A stretch of 64,000 nt of DNA from DASUAS01 sp963750045 (GTDB lineage: Bacteria > Actinomycetota > Acidimicrobiia > IMCC26256 > DASPTH01), in NCBI GenBank assembly GCA_963750045.1, contig CAVVPD010000004.1:186001-250000 (forward strand), written 5' to 3'. Every line of letters starts with the position of its first letter. Position 1 is the stretch's first letter. The position numbers were made by a program, and so were the translations under genes. Positions 16,559-26,789 of this stretch are shown here, one piece after another. The notes below the pieces were generated by a model. That model was not told the DNA's origin, made no database searches, and saw nothing but the letters and a program-made list of their open reading frames with translations.

Positions 16559-18079
16559 GTGCGCAGGAACATCACCTTCCTGATCGTCACGGTCGTCCTC
16601 GTCGGCGGGACGTTCGTGGCCACGCTGGCGTCGGGGAACTCGCCGGTGCTCGGCCTCGACCTCCAGGGTGGGGTTTCCGTCGTCCTCTCCCCGGTCGGCA
16701 AGTACAAGCCGCAGGCCCTCGACGTCGCGGTCGACATCATCCGTACCCGGGTCGACGGCCTCGGTGTCGCCGAACCCGAGATCTCGCGCCAGGGCACCGA
16801 CATCGTCGTCGACCTTCCCGGGGTGAAGGACCGCGCCAAGGCCGAGCGCCTCGTCGGCCAGACCGCCGAGCTGCGGTTCCGGCCGGTGATCGCCTCGGGG
16901 TTGCCGTCGGAGGCGGCGCAGGCCAAGGCGGCCACCACCTCGACCACTGCGCCGACGACCGCGCCCGGTGCGACCACGACCACGACGGCGCCGCCGGCCA
17001 CCACCGCCGAGGCGAAGGCGGCCGTGCTGTCGTGCGACGACGCCAAGGTGGGCGCGCTCACCAGCATCCCCACGACCACGCGCCTCGACGACCAGCGCAA
17101 CGTGTGCGTGGTGCTGCCCGACAAGCCGGGCGGGAAGAACGCGCCGCGTTACTACCTGGGCAAGGCGGGGCTCACCGGGAAGGCGGTCAGCTCGGCCAAG
17201 GCCCAGTTCCTGTCCGGGCAGGGCTGGACCGTGACCATGGACCTCACCAGCGCCGGGAGCTCGAAGTGGGACGCGCTCGCGCAGCAGCAGTTCCACAAGC
17301 AGGTGGCGATCGTGCTCGACGGCCTGGTGCAGTCGGCGCCGCAGATCCAGCCCAATGACGCGGCGTTCTCGTCGTTCGGCGGTACCGCGCAGATCTCGGG
17401 CAGCTTCACCGGCGGTGAGGCGTCCGACCTGGCCAAGCTGATCAACTACGGCTCGCTCCCGGTCGTGTTGAAGAAGGTGAACGTCGAGAACGTTTCGCCC
17501 ACGCTCGGCCAGGACCAGCTCAACGCCGGCATCGCCGCCGGGATCATCGGGCTGTTGCTCGTCGCGCTCTACATGCTCGCGTTCTACCGGCTGCTCGGCC
17601 TGGTCGTGATCGCGGGCATCCTGCTCAGCGGCATGGCGCTCTATTCGCTGATCACCTGGATCCTCCCCGAGCTCTTCGGGGTCCAGATCGTGCTGACCCT
17701 GGCGGGGGTGACCGGCATCATCGTGTCGGTCGGTGTCACCGTCGACTCCTACATCGTCTATTACGAACGCATGAAGGACGAGGTGCGCGCCGGTGCCACC
17801 GTGCGCTCGTGCGTCGACCGCTCGTTCACCCGCTCGTTCCGCACCATCGTCGCCGCCGACCTCGTGTCGCTCATCGGTGCGGTCGTGCTCTACATGCTGG
17901 CCATCGGTTCGGTGCGGGGCTTCGCGCTCTTCCTCGGGATCTCGACCGTGCTCGACCTCGTGGTCGCCTACTTCTTCATGCACCCGCTCGTGTCGATCAT
18001 GGCCCGGCGTCCGTCGCTGGTCGCCATGAAGGGCGTGGGGATGGCCGCCGGCCTCGACTCTGCGGGGGTGGCATCGTGA
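16559..18079 (+). CDS. secD: Protein translocase subunit SecD
   Basis: Proton-driven RND-type subunit that pulls exported proteins off SecYEG. TM1 is at the N-terminus, then P1 with LGLDLQGGVSVVL and VDIIRTRVDGLGVAEPEI, and a C-terminal bundle of five TM helices from about residue 320 including the conserved motif region GVTVDSYIVYYERMKDEVR. Between the P1 parts (16935-17010) sits a Thr/Ala/Pro-rich stretch, about 25 residues of TTSTTAPTTAPGATTTTT type, not part of the core fold and likely an extracytoplasmic linker. 506 residues, GTG start, intact. Confidence 0.96.
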   Translation: MRRNITFLIVTVVLVGGTFVATLASGNSPVLGLDLQGGVSVVLSPVGKYKPQALDVAVDIIRTRVDGLGVAEPEISRQGTDIVVDLPGVKDRAKAERLVGQTAELRFRPVIASGLPSEAAQAKAATTSTTAPTTAPGATTTTTAPPATTAEAKAAVLSCDDAKVGALTSIPTTTRLDDQRNVCVVLPDKPGGKNAPRYYLGKAGLTGKAVSSAKAQFLSGQGWTVTMDLTSAGSSKWDALAQQQFHKQVAIVLDGLVQSAPQIQPNDAAFSSFGGTAQISGSFTGGEASDLAKLINYGSLPVVLKKVNVENVSPTLGQDQLNAGIAAGIIGLLLVALYMLAFYRLLGLVVIAGILLSGMALYSLITWILPELFGVQIVLTLAGVTGIIVSVGVTVDSYIVYYERMKDEVRAGATVRSCVDRSFTRSFRTIVAADLVSLIGAVVLYMLAIGSVRGFALFLGISTVLDLVVAYFFMHPLVSIMARRPSLVAMKGVGMAAGLDSAGVAS

Positions 18080-19305
18080 GCACCGCGACGACCCCGGCAC
18101 CCGTCGAGCGCCGCCGCCACACGCTGGCCGACCTCTACCACGAGCGTACGCACTTCCAGTTCATCGAGCGCTCATGGCGGTGGGCCGTGCTGTCCGGCAC
18201 GCTCATCCTGATCTCGGCGGTGGCGTTCGCGATCAGCGGGCTGAACCTCGGCATCGACTTCGAGGGCGGCACCCAGTGGCAGTTCACCGTCAGCAGCGCC
18301 ACCGGGAACGCGTCGGTGACCGACGTGCGCAACGCGATCGACCCGCTCGGGCTCGGCGACGCCAAGGTGCTCATCGTCGGCAGCGACTCCGTACGCGTGC
18401 AGGCGAAGGATCTCGCACCGGCGCAACAGGCGAAGGTCACCGCCGCGCTGGCGAAGTACGGCGGCATCCAGGACGCCCAGGTGAGCGTGACCAACGTCGG
18501 TCCCACGTGGGGCAACAAGGTGAGCAGCAAGGCACTCCGCGCCCTGTTCGTGTTCTTCATCGTGATCGCGGGATACCTGTCGTTCCGCTTCGAATGGCGC
18601 ATGGCGCTCGCCGCCATCATCGCGGTGATCCACGACATCATCATCACGATCGGCGTCTACGCGGTGACCGGGTTCGAGGTCACGCCCGCCACGGTGGTCG
18701 CGTTCCTGACCATCCTCGGGTTCTCCCTCTACGACACCGTCGTCGTGTTCGACAAGGTGAAGGACAACCAAGCGCGCCTGGGCACCGTCCGCGGCGACAC
18801 CTACTCGGCGATGGTCAATCGCTCGCTGAACCAGGTCCTGATGCGATCGATCAACACCTCGATCGTCGCCCTGCTGCCGGTCGCCTCGCTGCTCTTCGTG
18901 GGCACCTACGTGTTCGGCGGGCTCGCGCTGCGGGACTTCGCACTCGCGCTGTTCGTGGGCCTCATCACCGGTGCGTACTCGTCGATCTTCGTGGCGACGC
19001 CGATCCTGGCGTGGCTCAAGGAGCGGGAACCGCGCTACCGGTCGCTGCGCGAGCGCGCCGCTGCCGACCTCGCCCGGGCCGGTGCACCGGGCAAGGGCGT
19101 GCCCGCCGCCGCGACGGCCGCGCCGCCGCCGGCGCCCGCTGACGTGCCGTGGGACGGCGAGGACGTCGAGCCCGAGGTCACACCCGAGGCGGCGCCCGCC
19201 GCCGGCCCGCCGCCGGCGTCCAAGCCCGTGCCGGGAACGGGCCGGCCCACCCGCGGCGCGGCCACTCCGCGCGGCCGTCAGCAACGGCGCAAGAAGCGTC
19301 GCTAG
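18076..19305 (+). CDS. secF: Protein translocase subunit SecF
   Basis: Partner of SecD. The GTG at 18076 overlaps the secD stop (GTGA). N-terminal TM helix, then LGIDFEGGTQWQF and the P1 domain, then five TM helices with IIAVIHDIIITIGVYAVTG, LGFSLYDTVVVFDKVKDN and VNRSLNQVLMRSINTS, all SecF hallmarks. The protein is 409 residues; the last 90 are a Pro/Ala-rich, finally Lys/Arg-rich cytoplasmic tail, common in actinobacteria. It ends the conserved operon; the accessory island starts immediately downstream. Confidence 0.96.
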   Translation: MSTATTPAPVERRRHTLADLYHERTHFQFIERSWRWAVLSGTLILISAVAFAISGLNLGIDFEGGTQWQFTVSSATGNASVTDVRNAIDPLGLGDAKVLIVGSDSVRVQAKDLAPAQQAKVTAALAKYGGIQDAQVSVTNVGPTWGNKVSSKALRALFVFFIVIAGYLSFRFEWRMALAAIIAVIHDIIITIGVYAVTGFEVTPATVVAFLTILGFSLYDTVVVFDKVKDNQARLGTVRGDTYSAMVNRSLNQVLMRSINTSIVALLPVASLLFVGTYVFGGLALRDFALALFVGLITGAYSSIFVATPILAWLKEREPRYRSLRERAAADLARAGAPGKGVPAAATAAPPPAPADVPWDGEDVEPEVTPEAAPAAGPPPASKPVPGTGRPTRGAATPRGRQQRRKKRR

Positions 19306-19324
19306 CGCGGTTGCAGGCCCCGAA

Positions 19325-19370
19325 AGTTTTGCTACTCTGCGTGGTCGCACACTCAGAGTGGCTATAATCT
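19325..19370 (+). promoter_or_regulatory. Possible promoter of the propeller protein gene
   Basis: A perfect TATAAT at 19363-19368 stands out in a GC-rich background, 88 bp before the ATG at 19456. The 6-bp inverted repeat ACTCTG (19334-19339) and CAGAGT (19354-19359) lies just upstream and could serve as operator. The spacing-correct -35 box is not convincing. The ribosome site GGGGCGGG precedes the ATG. Confidence 0.35.
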
Positions 19371-19455
19371 CCGAGGATTCGAACGAAGCCGGTCAAAACA
19401 GCTGGGGTTTATCGGCCCACTGCTCACGGAGCGTGGTTCCAATAAGGGGCGGGAC

Positions 19456-22400
19456 ATGATTCGACGACTGCTGACACTCGCACTGGTGGTGGCGGCGACA
19501 CTGGCCAGCGTGGTCGTGGCCGGTGGTGGCATCGCGCCGGCGGGCGCCGCGGACGCGCTCGGGACGTTCCACGAGTACGCCGTGCCCGACGTGCCGAACC
19601 CCATGTCCGGGTTCCCCGCGGCGATCACCCTGGGTCCTGACGGGAACCTGTGGGTGGCCGAGCCGCTCGCCAACCGGATCGCCAAGCTCAGCTCGGGAGG
19701 CGCGGTCGAGGAGTTCACCGTGCCGACCGCGGACAGCGTCCCTTCGAGTCTCGTGTCCGGGCCCGACGGCAACCTGTGGTTCATCGAGAGCGGTGCAGAC
19801 AAGATCGCCAAGGTGACGACGACGGGAACCATCACCGAGTACCCGACGCCGAGCAGCACGGCGAACCCGTCGAGCATCGGTGGCGTCGTGGTGGGACTGA
19901 CCGTGGGGCCTGACGGGAATCTCTGGTTCACGGAACCGACCGCGAACAAGGTCGCGAAGGCGACCACGACGGGAACCATCACCGAGTACTCGATGACGAC
20001 GGCCGCGAGCGTCCCGCAAGGGATCACTGCCGGCGACGACGGAAACCTGTGGGTCACCGAGAACGGTGCCAACAACATCGCCATGGTGACCCCGACCGGA
20101 ACGGTGACGGAGTACCCGATCACCACGGCCGACAGCCAGCCGCTCGGCATCACCTCGGGCGCCGACGGGCGGCTGTGGTTCACGGAGTACCAGGCGAACC
20201 AGATCGGCGCGGTGACGACGGCGGGGGTCGTCACCGAGTATGCGATCCCGACCGCTTCGAGTGGTGCGATCGCGCTGACCGAGGGGCCGGACGGCAACGT
20301 CTGGTTCACGGAGAACGCCGCCGCCGCGAACAACGTCGCGAGTGTGGACACGAGCGGCACGATCACCGAGTTCCCGATCCCGTTGCTCGGGTCTCGACCG
20401 CTCGGGATCACCTCTGGGCCGGGCGCAACGGTGTCCGTCGCCGAGACGAACTCGACGACCGTCGCATCGGTCGCGACCGCCGACGGCATGATCTCGGAGA
20501 CACGGTACGCCGCGAAGGGCCCTCTGCCGGGCGGGATCACGCAGGGTCCCGACGGAAACTTCTGGTTCACCGAGAAGGTCGCCAACGCGATCGGCAAGAT
20601 GTCGCCGGCGGGTGTGCTCCTGGCCGAGTACCCGGTGCCGACGGCGGACGCCGGTCTCGAGATGATCGTGAGCGGAGCGGACGGGAACCTCTGGTTCGGC
20701 GAGAAGGACACCAACAAGGTCGCGAAGATCACGACTTCCGGGACGGTGACCGAGTATTCCGTCCCGACCGGCGCATCGCAACCGCGGGGCATCACGCCGG
20801 GTCCCGATGGCAACGTGTGGTTCACGGAGTTCGCGGCGGAGGCCATCGGGCGCGTGACCCCCACCGGGACGGTGACCGAGTTCCCCCTTCCGGTGGGAGC
20901 TGACCCGTTGCGCATCGTCACCGGGCCCGACGGCAATCTCTGGTTCACGGAGATGACGGGGAACAAGGTCGGGAAGATGACGACTGCGGGCGTGGTGACG
21001 GAGTACCCGATCCCGACCGCCAATTCCCTTCCCGGGGGCATAGACGTCGGCGCCGACGGCAACCTCTGGTTCACCGAGATCACTGCCGGCAACGTGGCCA
21101 AGATCACCACGTCTGGCGTGGTGACCGAATTCTCGAGCTCGGGGTTCCCGTCGGAGATCGCGAAGGGACCTGACGGGAACGTCTGGTTCACCCAGTACTC
21201 CGGCAACCAGGTGTCGAGCGTGACCCCCGCCGGTGTCGTGACCGCGTACGACGTGCCCACACCGAACAGCAATCCTGGAGGGATCGTCGCCGGTGCGGAC
21301 GGGAACCTGTGGTTCACCGAGGAGGGGGCGAACAAGGTCGCGAGCATCGGCACCACGCCTACCGATGTGACGCCGCCGGTGATCTCGGCGGTGGGCGTCG
21401 TGCCGACCGCGACGGATGCGGTCGTGAGCTGGACCACGGATGAGGCGTCGTCGTCGAGTGTCGCGTACGGCACCACGGCGGCATTGGGACAATCGGCGTC
21501 GACCGCGGGCAACACGACGGCTCATTCGGTGACGTTGTCCGGGCTGGCGTGCAACACCCTGTACCACTATCAGGTGACGTCGACCGATGCCGCGACCAAC
21601 ACCGCGACGTCGCCGTCGGGCTCGACGGCGACGTTCACCACCAGTGCGTGCCCGGTGAACTACCAGAGCCTGGCGGCTCCGAAGCGGTTGGCGGATACGC
21701 GTCCGGGTGAGTCGACGGTGGACGGCCAGTTCGCCGGTGGCGGCAAGTTGAAGGCGGGGGTGCCGTTGCAGTTGAAGCGTCGCGGGTCGGGCGGGGGTTC
21801 CGTCCGATGCGGCGAGCGTGGTGTTGAACGTGACGGTGACTGAACCGGTCGGGCCGGGGAACGTGACGGTGTACCCGTGTGGTCAGTCGGTGCCGCTGGC
21901 GTCGAACCTGAACTTCGTGCCGGGCCAGACGGTCCCGAACGCGGTGGTCGCGAAGGTGGGTGCGAGCGGGAAGGTGTGCTTCAACTCGACGATGGCGACG
22001 CACCTCGTGGTCGACGTCGCCGGGTACTTCCCGACGCTCACCGCGTTCGTGCCGTTGAGCGCGCCGAAGCGGTTGGCGGATACCCGTCCGGGTGAGTCGA
22101 CGGTGGACGGCCAGTTCGCCGGTGGCGGCAAGTTGAAGGCGGGGGTGCCGTTGCAGCTGAAGGTCGCGGGTCGGGCGGGGGTTCCGTCCGATGCGGCGAG
22201 CGTCGTGTTGAACGTCACGGTGACGAACCCGGTCGCGCCGGGGAACGTGACGGTGTACCCGTGTGGTCAGTCGGTGCCGCTGGCGTCGAACCTGAACTTC
22301 GTGCCGGGCCAGACGGTCCCGAACGCGGTGGTCGCGAAGGTGGGTGCGAGCGGGAAGGTGTGCATCAACTCGATCGTCGCCACGGATCTCGTGGTCGACG

Positions 22401-22804
22401 TCGCCGGGTACTTCCCGACGCTCACCGCGTTCGTGCCGTTGAGCGCGCCGAAGCGGTTGGCGGATACCCGTCCGGGTGAGTCGACGGTGGACGGCCAGTT
22501 CGCCGGTGGCGGCAAGTTGAAGGCGGGGGTGCCGTTGCAGTTGAACGTCGCGGGTCGGGCGGGGGTTCCGTCCGATGCGGCGAGCGTGGTGTTGAACGTC
22601 ACGGTGACTGAACCGGTCGGGCCGGGGAACGTGACGGTGTACCCGTGTGGTCAGTCGGTGCCGCTGGCGTCGAACCTGAACTTCGTGGCGGGCCAGACGG
22701 TCCCGAACGCGGTGGTCGCGAAGGTGGGTGCGGGCGGGAAGGTGTGCTTCAACTCGACGATGGCGACGCACCTCGTGGTCGACGTCGCCGGAACCCTGAC
22801 CTGA
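19456..22804 (+). CDS. Secreted Vgb-like double beta-propeller protein with fibronectin-type and triplicated C-terminal domains
   Basis: Exported protein of about 1115 residues after repair of one break near 21778. A signal peptide (LLTLALVVAATLASVVVA, then AGAA) is followed by 14 copies of a GPDGNLWFTE-type motif spaced about 42-45 residues, enough for two seven-bladed propellers; the seventh copy (SGPGATVSVAET) is degenerate. Next comes a fibronectin type III-like segment (VTPPVISAVGVVPTATDAVV to TATFTTSACP), then three about 128-residue repeats with KRLADTRPGESTVDGQFAGG and NVTVYPCGQSVPLASNLNF. The propeller resembles virginiamycin B lyase, but residues 40-640 contain no histidine, so the lyase reaction is excluded. 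Probable surface or matrix protein. Confidence 0.85.
21675..22796 (+). repeat. Three 384-bp in-frame tandem repeats in the propeller gene
   Basis: Units of 384 bp begin near 21675, 22059 and 22443. Identical words, for example GTGTGGTCAGTCGGTGCCGC at 22261 and 22645 and the equivalent at 21877, recur exactly 384 bp apart. The copies differ at few bases (ATGGCGACGCACCTC versus GTCGCCACGGATCTC in copy 2). Copy 3 is shortened, ending in VVDVAGTLT instead of running on into GYFPTLTAFVP. Confidence 0.93.
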
Positions 22805-23329
22805 TTGGAGAGCGCTTCCGGTCGCGTCGCGAACCGCTGGGGTGGCAAAGCATTGAGCTTGGGGGCTCAGCAGGCTTCGTGAGGAGTGAAGATCATCACG
22901 AGCGGCGTGCGCGTGTGTGACCGGGCTCTCTCGAGGTCACGCCCACGACCGTGGTTGTGGTCCCACCATCTGGTGGATCGCCCTAGATCGCTCGATGCGG
23001 CGGCTCACGCCGGGAGCCCGCTGACGAGGGGCCCGCCTGTGGACATCGTTTCGGGTCCCGGACCCGGTGCGGTCGTCGCCACCGGCGCCGTCGACGCGTG
23101 GGCGCAGCGTCGTGGCCGCCAGTAGCGGCGTCAGAAGCGAGAATGAGGTGGGAGGCGAAGCCCCGCTGGGTCGCCCAGTGCCGGTGATGCCCATTGTCGA
23201 GTTGTCCGGTGGATTGGGCCGGAATTGCAGCGTCTCGTGAGCAACGAAGAGATCGGTGCCTGACCAGATCGGATTCCACGAGCCGGGCCGCCATGCGCTG
23301 CTACCTTGCTCCGGCAAGGGCTGGAGGGT
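22805..23329 (+). other. Gap without a supported gene
   Basis: About 525 bp between the propeller gene and the first glycosyltransferase. Frames here are short and show no recognisable family or conserved pattern. It probably holds the promoter of the glycan cluster, but no clear -35/-10 pair, hairpin or tRNA is visible. Base composition falls noticeably from here to about 26 kb. Confidence 0.5.
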
Positions 23330-24560
23330 GCCTGCAATGAAGGACGTCGGTGTACAGAGACGAGCGCTGTGCTCAATCGCAACACGCGTCGGCTTGAGCG
23401 CCGCTTGCCGTTCGTCGGAGTCGTCTGCTCGTCACAATCCGGCCCTGGGCATCAGCGTGCTCGTGGTCGATGCGACGGTTGCGGACCCACTCGCCGACAT
23501 GCCGTTCGAGTGCTTGCCCCTGCCGGGGACCTCGCGATTGATTCCGATGAGTTCGCTCGAATGGCGACCTACTACGACGCCGCGGAGTTCTGGCCGCACT
23601 CAGGCCCTTTCTCCTCGACATCGATGCTCGACCGTGGGTACGAAGCTGTGGTCTACCTCGATCCGGAGGTCGAGGTCTTTGCGTCGCTCGACGAGGTATT
23701 CTCGCTGGCGAGCGAGCACGAGATTGCGCTGACGCCCTGGGTGACGCAGCCCGTTCCTCGTGACGGACTCGAGATCTCCGAAGCGCGGCTCCTCAAGAAC
23801 TGGGCAGTTCAACCCCGGATTCATCGCGGTGTCCGGCGCGGGCCATACGCTTTCTCGAGTACTGGTCCGAACGGACGCAGATCGATGGTGTCCTTGCTCA
23901 CTGAAGGCGGAACATTCGCCGAGCGCTCATGGCTCGATGCGGTACCGTCACTGTTCCCGCACGTGGTGATACGAGCTAGCAGCTGCAACGTCGCTTACTG
24001 GAACCTCCACGAAGCGGAAGATCAGATGCGATGCCGCCGGGGCATGGATGGTTGACGGCGTGCGATTTGGTCTTCTTCCAGTTCCGAGGTCACGACTGGG
24101 AGGACCCCTTTCGCTTCACGCATGCTCGACCGAGTCCGCTCCGCGCCCGAGCGGATCAGGAACCGGATCTTCGTCGTCTCCTCATCCAGCGTGCCGACCG
24201 TATGAGGAAGCTCCAGACTTCGTGGCAACGGTTGCCTTACCGCTTCGATCGCACTCCTGGAGGTACAGCGCTCACTGCGCTCGTTCGTCGTCTCTACGGG
24301 GATGCTGTGTTGGCTGCTCGCGAGCGAGGCGCCGGGCCGCCGCCGCACCCATTCGGTAAGGACGGCGATGCTGCATTCATCGATTGGCTCCGCCAGCCGG
24401 TCAGCGAGACGTCGCCCGTGTCGCGGTATGTGTTCGAGAACTGGTGCACGAACGGTGGCCTCCGCCATGTTCTCCGATCTGACTCGGCTCGTCAGGCCCC
24501 GCCTGCTCATGGAGTGGGCGGCCTCGGACGACCAGTTCGTGCGTGCGACACCGCTTAGCA
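23330..24560 (+). CDS. Glycosyltransferase, GT-A nucleotide-sugar type, fragmented frame
   Basis: Pieces in all three frames line up into one GT-A-like protein of about 400 residues common in actinobacterial glycan clusters: ALGISVLVVDATVADPLADM, DEFARMATYYDAAEF, LDRGYEAVVYLDPEVEVFAS (the DPE/DPD metal-site region), HEIALTPWVTQPVPRDGLEI, CNVAYWNLHE, then RPYRFDRTPGG and LVRRLYGDAVLAARERG. At least six frame breaks occur between 23400 and 24500, several needing an added base. In relatives this module is often the N-terminal half of a fusion to a GT4 domain, which here follows directly, so the two entries may be one gene. Donor and acceptor unknown. Confidence 0.6.
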
Positions 24561-25680
24561 CTCCGCCCCGCTTGGCAGGGCGACCCTCTCCCGGGTGTCA
24601 ACGTTGGTGGGTTTCCTCGCCGGAGAGTTGGCTCGCGCAGCCTCGCGGTTGGTGTCGTGGATGGTGCGCGGTGGCAGGCATTCCGATGGCGACCACCACG
24701 ATCTACGCGTGCCACATCATCGCCACGGAGCGGGGTACTCGAGCGCCCTCGAGGGCGCCCCGTTCGATCTGAGCCTCATGGTCTTGAATCCCGATGCAAT
24801 GCACCACCTTGGACGAGTCCCGAGTTGGTCATTCATCGGGAGCGTCGACGTGTCGGTGTTTGGTACTGGGAGTGGGGAACCCTTCCGGCTTGGCTTACCG
24901 AATCTTTCGATCGCTTGTCGACGAAGTCTGGTGTGCAAGCGATTACATTTGTCGCGGTGCGGACCCTTCAGGCGAGCGAAAGGTTCGCCAGCATCCGTTG
25001 CTACTCGCGCCCCCGAGGCCGACGGCGATCAGGCGTCGCGATCTCGGCCTTCCCGAGGACCGGTTCCTCTTCGGGTTTGTGTTCGACTACTCGAGCACGG
25101 TCCAGCGCAAGAATCCTGTCGGCCTCGTCGAGGCGTACAAGCGTGCGTTCGAGCCAACTGATGGCGCCACACTTGTCCTCAAGACGATTCTACGTGGACA
25201 GGTGGTCCGAGGAATCCGCAAAGGTGGCCGAGGCCGTCGGGGATCGAAGCGATATCGTCTTCCTCGACTACTTCCTCTCGCCGCTCGAGATGGATTCCTT
25301 CTTCCAGCACCTTCACTGTTATGTGTCGCTGCACCGGGCGGAGGGCCTTGGACTGACCATCGCTTCGGCGATGGCCGCCGGGGTTCCGGCGATCGCCACA
25401 GGTTGGTCGGGCAATGTTGAGTTCATGACGGACGACAACTCGGTGTTGTTGCCATGGTCGATCTCGCAGGTGGGGCCGAACGCCGATCCCTACCCAGCCG
25501 AAGCCCTTTGGGCGGATCCGGACTCGCACATGGCATCCGAAGAGATGCGAAGAATGTTCGACAACCCCGATCAGGTGTGTGAACTGGGCGAGCGCGGCCG
25601 GGTGTCGATGGAGCGCTTCTACGATCCGACTCGGCGATCGAGTGGTTCGAAGCGTGTTCGACGACCTCTGTCTGGCAAGG
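24560..25680 (+). CDS. GT4-type glycosyltransferase, fragmented frame
   Basis: GT-B enzyme recognised from VNVGGF and GFLAGEL near 24600, LVIHRERRRVGVWYWEWGTL, FDRLVDEVWCASDYIC, LPEDRFLFGFVFDYSSTVQR followed by KNPVGLVEAYKRAFEP, and the C-terminal block SIVFLDYF-like DIVFLDYFLSPLEMDSFF, YVSLHRAEGLGLTIASAMAA, GVPAIATGWSGNVEFM. The HRAEGLGLTIASAMA part matches the donor-binding region of GT4 enzymes. Breaks occur about every 150-250 bp. It is probably continuous with the upstream GT-A module as one large bifunctional glycosyltransferase. Role: assembly of a surface polysaccharide, judged from its neighbours. Confidence 0.62.
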
Positions 25681-25688
25681 ACTCCCGG

Positions 25689-26700
25689 ATGACCTACTCC
25701 GCCGGTCGGCTGCTCTCCTACGCGGAGAATCACGAAGATGTCGTGCTTGCCCGCGCGGTCTCGAAGAACGCCCGACCGGGTTCTGGGTCGATGTAGGAGC
25801 AGGTGACCCATCGAGGACTCGGCGACTGCCACCTTTTCCGGGGCTGGTTGGTGCGGCGTGAACATCGAGCCCACCACTCAATGGTATGAACGGCTGTGCC
25901 TTGCACGCCCGAATGACATCAATCTTCAAATTGCTCTCGGGGCCACGCCGGGCAAAGGCAAGCTGTACGAAGGCGAAGGCAACGAGAGCCGCGGGCCGTC
26001 CACCATGTTGCCCGAGCTGGCGGAACAGCACCGCTCGGACGGGCGGGTGTTCACGCCGACCGAGGTCACGGTGAGCACGCTGGCCGAGGTCGTCGCGGCA
26101 GCATGTCGATCGAACAGTTGATTTCCTCAAAATCGACGTGGAAGGCATGGAGCACGACGTCATCGCGGGTGCGGACTGGTCGAGCTTTCAACCCCGCGTC
26201 GTGGTGGTCGAAGGGTCCTACGCATCCGAACACGACTGCGCCGACACACATGTCTTGGGACGCGATGCTCCTCGATGCCGGGTATCGATTCGCAATGTTC
26301 GACGGGCTGAACCGTTTCTACGCCTGCTCACCGACGAGGAGGACGTGCTTCAGCGATTGTCTATCCCAGCAAACGTCCTGGACGTGTTCGTGCCGTTTCT
26401 TTGGTTTTCCGAGTTGGAAGCAGCTGGGGAGAGGGCTCGGGAGCTCGAAGCGGAGCTCATCGCACTTCGTGAAGGCGATGCCGCGGAGCCGGACAATGTC
26501 TGGCGCTTAGCCAGGTATGCGCAAGATCAAGCCGCGGGCGCGACGAGGTGGCGCGATGCTTCGCGATGAACTGGGCGCGGCGGAATGGCTGTGTGGCCGA
26601 CGCCCTGAAGGAAATGCTGGACCTCCGGGCTGAGCTTGAGGCCATGCGTGCGACCCGGACGTTCCGCTACACCGCGAGCGTGCGCGGTCATCATGGGTAT
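25689..26700 (+). CDS. FkbM family methyltransferase, fragmented frame
   Basis: SAM-dependent O-methyltransferase of the FkbM type, usually modifying sugar hydroxyls. The ATG at 25689 gives MTYSAGRLLSYAENHEDVVL, a typical FkbM N-terminus. Later frames add FWVDVGAGDPS (motif I region), VNIEPTTQWYERLCLARPND, STMLPELAEQHRSDGRVF and the strongly conserved DFLKIDVEGMEHDVIAGADW near 26130. The C-terminal tail is a coiled-coil (AAGERARELEAELIAL, LRAELEAMRATRTFRYTA), a tail seen in many actinobacterial glycan proteins. Four or more single-base breaks. The family call is secure from the IDVEGMEHDV block. Confidence 0.72.
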
Positions 26701-26789
26701 TTCTCATTGTTCGTTCAATTCGTTCAAGGGGACGGGCAAGTAACCGCATTCCCCCGGGGCCGCGATCGAACGGCCTCCGGGCAGCAACG

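Noticed and set aside
19360..19400. GTTCGAATCC on the minus strand resembling a tRNA 3' half
   Set aside because: The upstream bases on that strand form no cloverleaf, and the segment overlaps the likely promoter of the propeller gene.
19456..21360. Virginiamycin B lyase antibiotic-resistance gene
   Set aside because: The propeller lacks any histidine, so the catalytic residue of the lyase is missing; two propellers and surface repeats point to another role.
22886..23125. Small plus-strand frame of 79 codons in the gap after the propeller gene
   Set aside because: No ribosome site, no recognisable motif and low-complexity Arg/Ser content; not supported as a gene.
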